Below are positions 43,393 through 45,259 of a stretch of 45,259 bases of DNA, piece by piece. The notes beneath the pieces are model-generated. The model worked only from the letters and a program-made list of their open reading frames with translations, was not told the DNA's origin and made no database searches. The position numbers and the translations under genes were made by a program. Position 1 is the stretch's first letter. Each line of letters opens with the position of its first letter. This DNA comes from Blautia sp. (GTDB lineage Bacteria; Bacillota; Clostridia; Lachnospirales; Lachnospiraceae). The DNA is taken from assembly GCA_022770365.1 (NCBI GenBank), contig JALEHU010000033.1:1-45259 (forward strand), written 5' to 3'.

Positions 43393-43560
43393 TATTGTGA
43401 TTTTTTTCATAGAAAAATGTATAGGATTTTCCTGTGGAATGAAAAACGAGAGTGATTTTTATGTCATAGAAAAATGTAACGAATTTTCCTGTGATATGAT
43501 GAACTATTGTGATTTTTATATCATAAAAAAGGCAAAGTAGTTTTCTTTGATATAAAAGTA
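43393..43560. repeat. three imperfect tandem repeats of about 55-57 bp
   Basis: Copies begin near 43393, 43448 and 43505. Each runs GTGATTTTT, CATAGAAAAATG (or CATAAAAAAGGC) and then TTTTCCTGTG (or TTTTCTTTG). A partial copy precedes them near 43360. On the minus strand they form a 19-residue peptide repeat (with YDIKIT) in an open frame at 43382-43615 that has no ribosome binding site, so coding is doubtful. Confidence 0.7.
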
Positions 43561-43562
43561 AT

Positions 43563-43596
43563 ACACCAGGCTGCAATATGCAATACAGCCTGGTGT
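43563..43596 (-). terminator. hairpin after the secreted-protein gene
   Basis: ACACCAGGCTG at 43563-43573 pairs with CAGCCTGGTGT at 43586-43596, an 11-bp GC-rich stem. It lies about 70 bp past the minus-strand gene ending at 43665. The following minus-strand bases ATTACTTTTAT form only a broken T-run, so termination efficiency is uncertain. Confidence 0.6.
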
Positions 43597-43664
43597 AAAA
43601 ATGTGTAAAAATCACCTGATAACTTTACTTACAGATGTATCCGGACCATTGAGGAATGCAGCTA

Positions 43665-44196
43665 TTATTCTGCTGCTTCTTCAGTCGCTTCTTCGGTTGT
43701 TTCTTCAGAAGCTGTGTCTTCTGCAGACTCTTCGGTTTCTTCCACAGCCGGTTCGAGATAGAAAATAAATTCTTCATCCATAACTGTGTAAGACAGACTT
43801 AATGTGCCGTCTTCATGTAACCGGATGTTCCATACACTGTCTTCGGAATATTCATATTCAGCCGGAGTGGTAAATGTCAGAACTCCATCTTTGAATTCTC
43901 CTTCCAGGTCTGCAATTTCGTACTTGCCGAAAAGCATTCCACCTCCAAGTGTGAAAGTAACAAGGTTATCCTTGATTCCAAGTTTCAGTTTTTCGATTTC
44001 CATCATTTCGAGAGGTGCTGTCATACCATAAGCGGATACCTGACTGCCAGACCAGTCACCGGCAAAATCTTCAATTTTGGCATCGGTAACGATTTCTGCA
44101 GGAACAAAATGAAAAAGAATAATCACGGATGATAATAGCGGTGATCACACAGAGGATCACCGCACATCCGACACGTATATGGAGTTTTTTCTGCAC
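43665..44196 (-). pseudogene. secreted lipocalin-like protein with frameshifted signal peptide
   Basis: GTG 44194-44196 on the minus strand, preceded by AGGAGAG, opens with MQKKLHIRVGCAVILCVITAIII, a signal or anchor helix. The mature domain (VIILFHFVPAEIVTDAKIEDFAGDWSG onward, to 43665) continues in a different frame from about 44126, and a TGA blocks that frame just upstream. One inserted or lost base near 44126-44140 would join them. The mature part reads as a beta-barrel of small secreted proteins (DFAGDWSGSQV, YEIADLEGEFKDGVLTF) with a Glu/Thr-rich tail. If the frameshift is real, the protein is not exported; a start at GTG 44126 would give a 153-residue form with a shortened hydrophobic end. 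Function unknown. Confidence 0.6.
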
Positions 44197-44242
44197 TGCT
44201 TCTCTCCTGTCAATGATCAGATGAATTCTTCAGGAATTTGTG

Positions 44243-45259
44243 TCAATTTCCATTGATATTAACGAGCAGGGAACTCATCTGCTGATACAAAAGTTCCTTA
44301 CTGGAAGCTCCCATGACGATGGAAATATAGGGATTTCCATATGCATTCTGGGAAAGAAGAGCCAGGCAGTTGCCTGCTTCACTGGTGGTACCGGTTTTTC
44401 CGCCCAGGATCGTAACATCTCTGGGAGTGCTTGCCTCTCCGGTGAGATAATGATCCGTTGCATCAAGGTAGGTGGCCATCTGAGAGCCATCTGCCCGGGT
44501 ATATTCCACAGTATAGGATGACAGCTGTGTGATCTCCGTAAACTCCGGATATTTCAGTGCTTCTTTCAGCATCAGATAAATGTCGTAGGGTGTGGTGTAA
44601 TGGTTTTCATCCTGAAGTCCGTGAGGATTGGTGAAATGGGTTCCTGTACAGCCGAGTTTTGCTGCATAAGAATTCATCATGTCTACAAAATTGGAAGTAG
44701 ACCCTCCCACATATTCCGCAATGGCAGAAGCCGCATCGTTGCCGGAATAAACAAGAAGACAGTGGACCAGCTGATCGAGGGTCAGTCTATCTCCTGCCTG
44801 AAATCCGCATACCTGAGAACCTTCCTCAAGTGTCACGTTCTCCTGTGTAATGGTAACCGTTTCATCCATATTGCCGTATTTCAGAGCCAGCATGGCAGTC
44901 ATAATCTTTGTGATACTGGCAGGATAGACACGGTTATAAGTTCCATTGGAATAAAGAACTTTCTTGTTGGAAAGATCAAAGAGAAGGCCTGACTGACCGC
45001 TTTCCAGGGAGACAGAATCAAGAGGAACATCTTCTTCCACGACACATAAATCTGCTGCAAAGGATTTGGCGCGTTTCTGATCTACAGACAGATCGGAACC
45101 GGAAAATTCTCTGGAAGCACGGAAGGTTTCCGGAAGTTCGGCAAGTGCTCCCATATTCAGGGTATAGACAAGATACCCGCCTCCGCCTGCAAGAACTGCC
45201 ATAAGGAGAAGCAGAAGAATGGTCTTCATGATTCTTTTGCGTTTACGACGTCGAATTCT
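44243..45259 (-). CDS. D-alanyl-D-alanine carboxypeptidase copy 2, 5' end outside window
   Basis: The minus-strand frame runs from the window end to TGA 44243-44245 and covers all but about the first 12 residues expected from copy 1 at 39725. It has the Arg/Lys-rich start (RIRRRKRKRI), a membrane anchor, SITK, SGN and GGKTGTTSEAGNC. Long stretches are identical to copy 1, for example ASAIAEYVGGSTSNFVDMMN, with differences mostly in the region after the anchor and at the C terminus. It trims peptidoglycan stem peptides like its paralog. The gene upstream of the shared operon is not visible. The broken secreted-protein gene starts 47 bp after its stop and is probably co-transcribed. Confidence 0.92.
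   Translation of the reverse strand, partial: RIRRRKRKRIMKTILLLLLMAVLAGGGGYLVYTLNMGALAELPETFRASREFSGSDLSVDQKRAKSFAADLCVVEEDVPLDSVSLESGQSGLLFDLSNKKVLYSNGTYNRVYPASITKIMTAMLALKYGNMDETVTITQENVTLEEGSQVCGFQAGDRLTLDQLVHCLLVYSGNDAASAIAEYVGGSTSNFVDMMNSYAAKLGCTGTHFTNPHGLQDENHYTTPYDIYLMLKEALKYPEFTEITQLSSYTVEYTRADGSQMATYLDATDHYLTGEASTPRDVTILGGKTGTTSEAGNCLALLSQNAYGNPYISIVMGASSKELLYQQMSSLLVNINGN

Noticed and set aside
43393..43560. Possible CRISPR array at the right end
   Set aside because: Units diverge along their whole length and there is no constant repeat with variable spacers.
43382..43615. Minus-strand ORF of 77 codons with a 19-residue repeat
   Set aside because: It arises from the intergenic tandem repeats and hairpin, and has no ribosome binding site.
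1..45259. tRNA or rRNA genes
   Set aside because: No cloverleaf-like or rRNA-like stretch was noticed in any of the gaps.

Overview
The window looks like a chromosome segment of a Clostridia bacterium, most likely a Lachnospiraceae gut commensal. The basis is moderate GC content, strong GGAGG-type ribosome binding sites, the gene orders mutS-mutL-miaA-ynbB and radC-mreBCD-PBP2-minDE-rodA, and protein styles typical of that family, such as a very long PBP2 and a NifX-FKBP fusion with a Cys/His-rich linker. No database search was possible, so family names rest on motifs and remembered family sequences.

Region 1 (1-17185) is a defence island built around a type III CRISPR-Cas system, probably subtype III-D. 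It starts with a cut-off reading frame, a 100-bp element with perfect 14-bp terminal inverted repeats, and a six-repeat CRISPR array (450-825). A same-strand gene run follows: a MYG1/DHH-like phosphoesterase, Csm6 (CARF-HEPN), a compact HD-less Cas10 with an AGDD palm motif, a Csx10-like multi-RAMP protein, a two-RAMP Csm3-like fusion, a small Csx19-like protein, a TIGR03986-like RAMP protein, a 1068-residue TIR-NACHT-beta-propeller STAND protein, an unrecognised (perhaps WYL-like) protein with an acidic tail, a short P-loop protein and Cas6. No cas1 or cas2 is visible. The most notable feature is the TIR-STAND protein with its unknown partner sitting inside the cas gene run before cas6. Together with Csm6 and a possible cyclic-oligonucleotide phosphodiesterase, this would give the locus two different cell-suicide-type effectors.

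Region 2 (17186-21211) holds three 22-bp operator-like repeats, a strong promoter, a 27-codon ORF and an intrinsic terminator ahead of an AgcS-type sodium:alanine/glycine symporter. A patch of gene remnants (a beta-galactosidase fragment and a 19-codon ORF) follows, then an AGE/YihS-like sugar isomerase.

Region 3 (21212-41420) is housekeeping: mismatch repair (mutS, mutL), tRNA modification (miaA), a YnbB-like PLP enzyme, two FAD oxidoreductases, radC, the rod-shape and division-site genes mreB, mreC, mreD, PBP2, minD, minE and rodA, a D-Ala-D-Ala carboxypeptidase, and a small P-loop protein.

Region 4 (41421-45259) lies mostly on the minus strand: a DEDDh exonuclease, a NifX-FKBP fusion interrupted by an in-frame TGA at codon 10, a secreted protein whose signal peptide is in a different frame from its mature domain, and a second carboxypeptidase closely related to the one at 39725 but inverted and cut by the window end. 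Two broken genes close together, plus minisatellite-like intergenic repeats, make this end look either decayed or affected by sequence errors.
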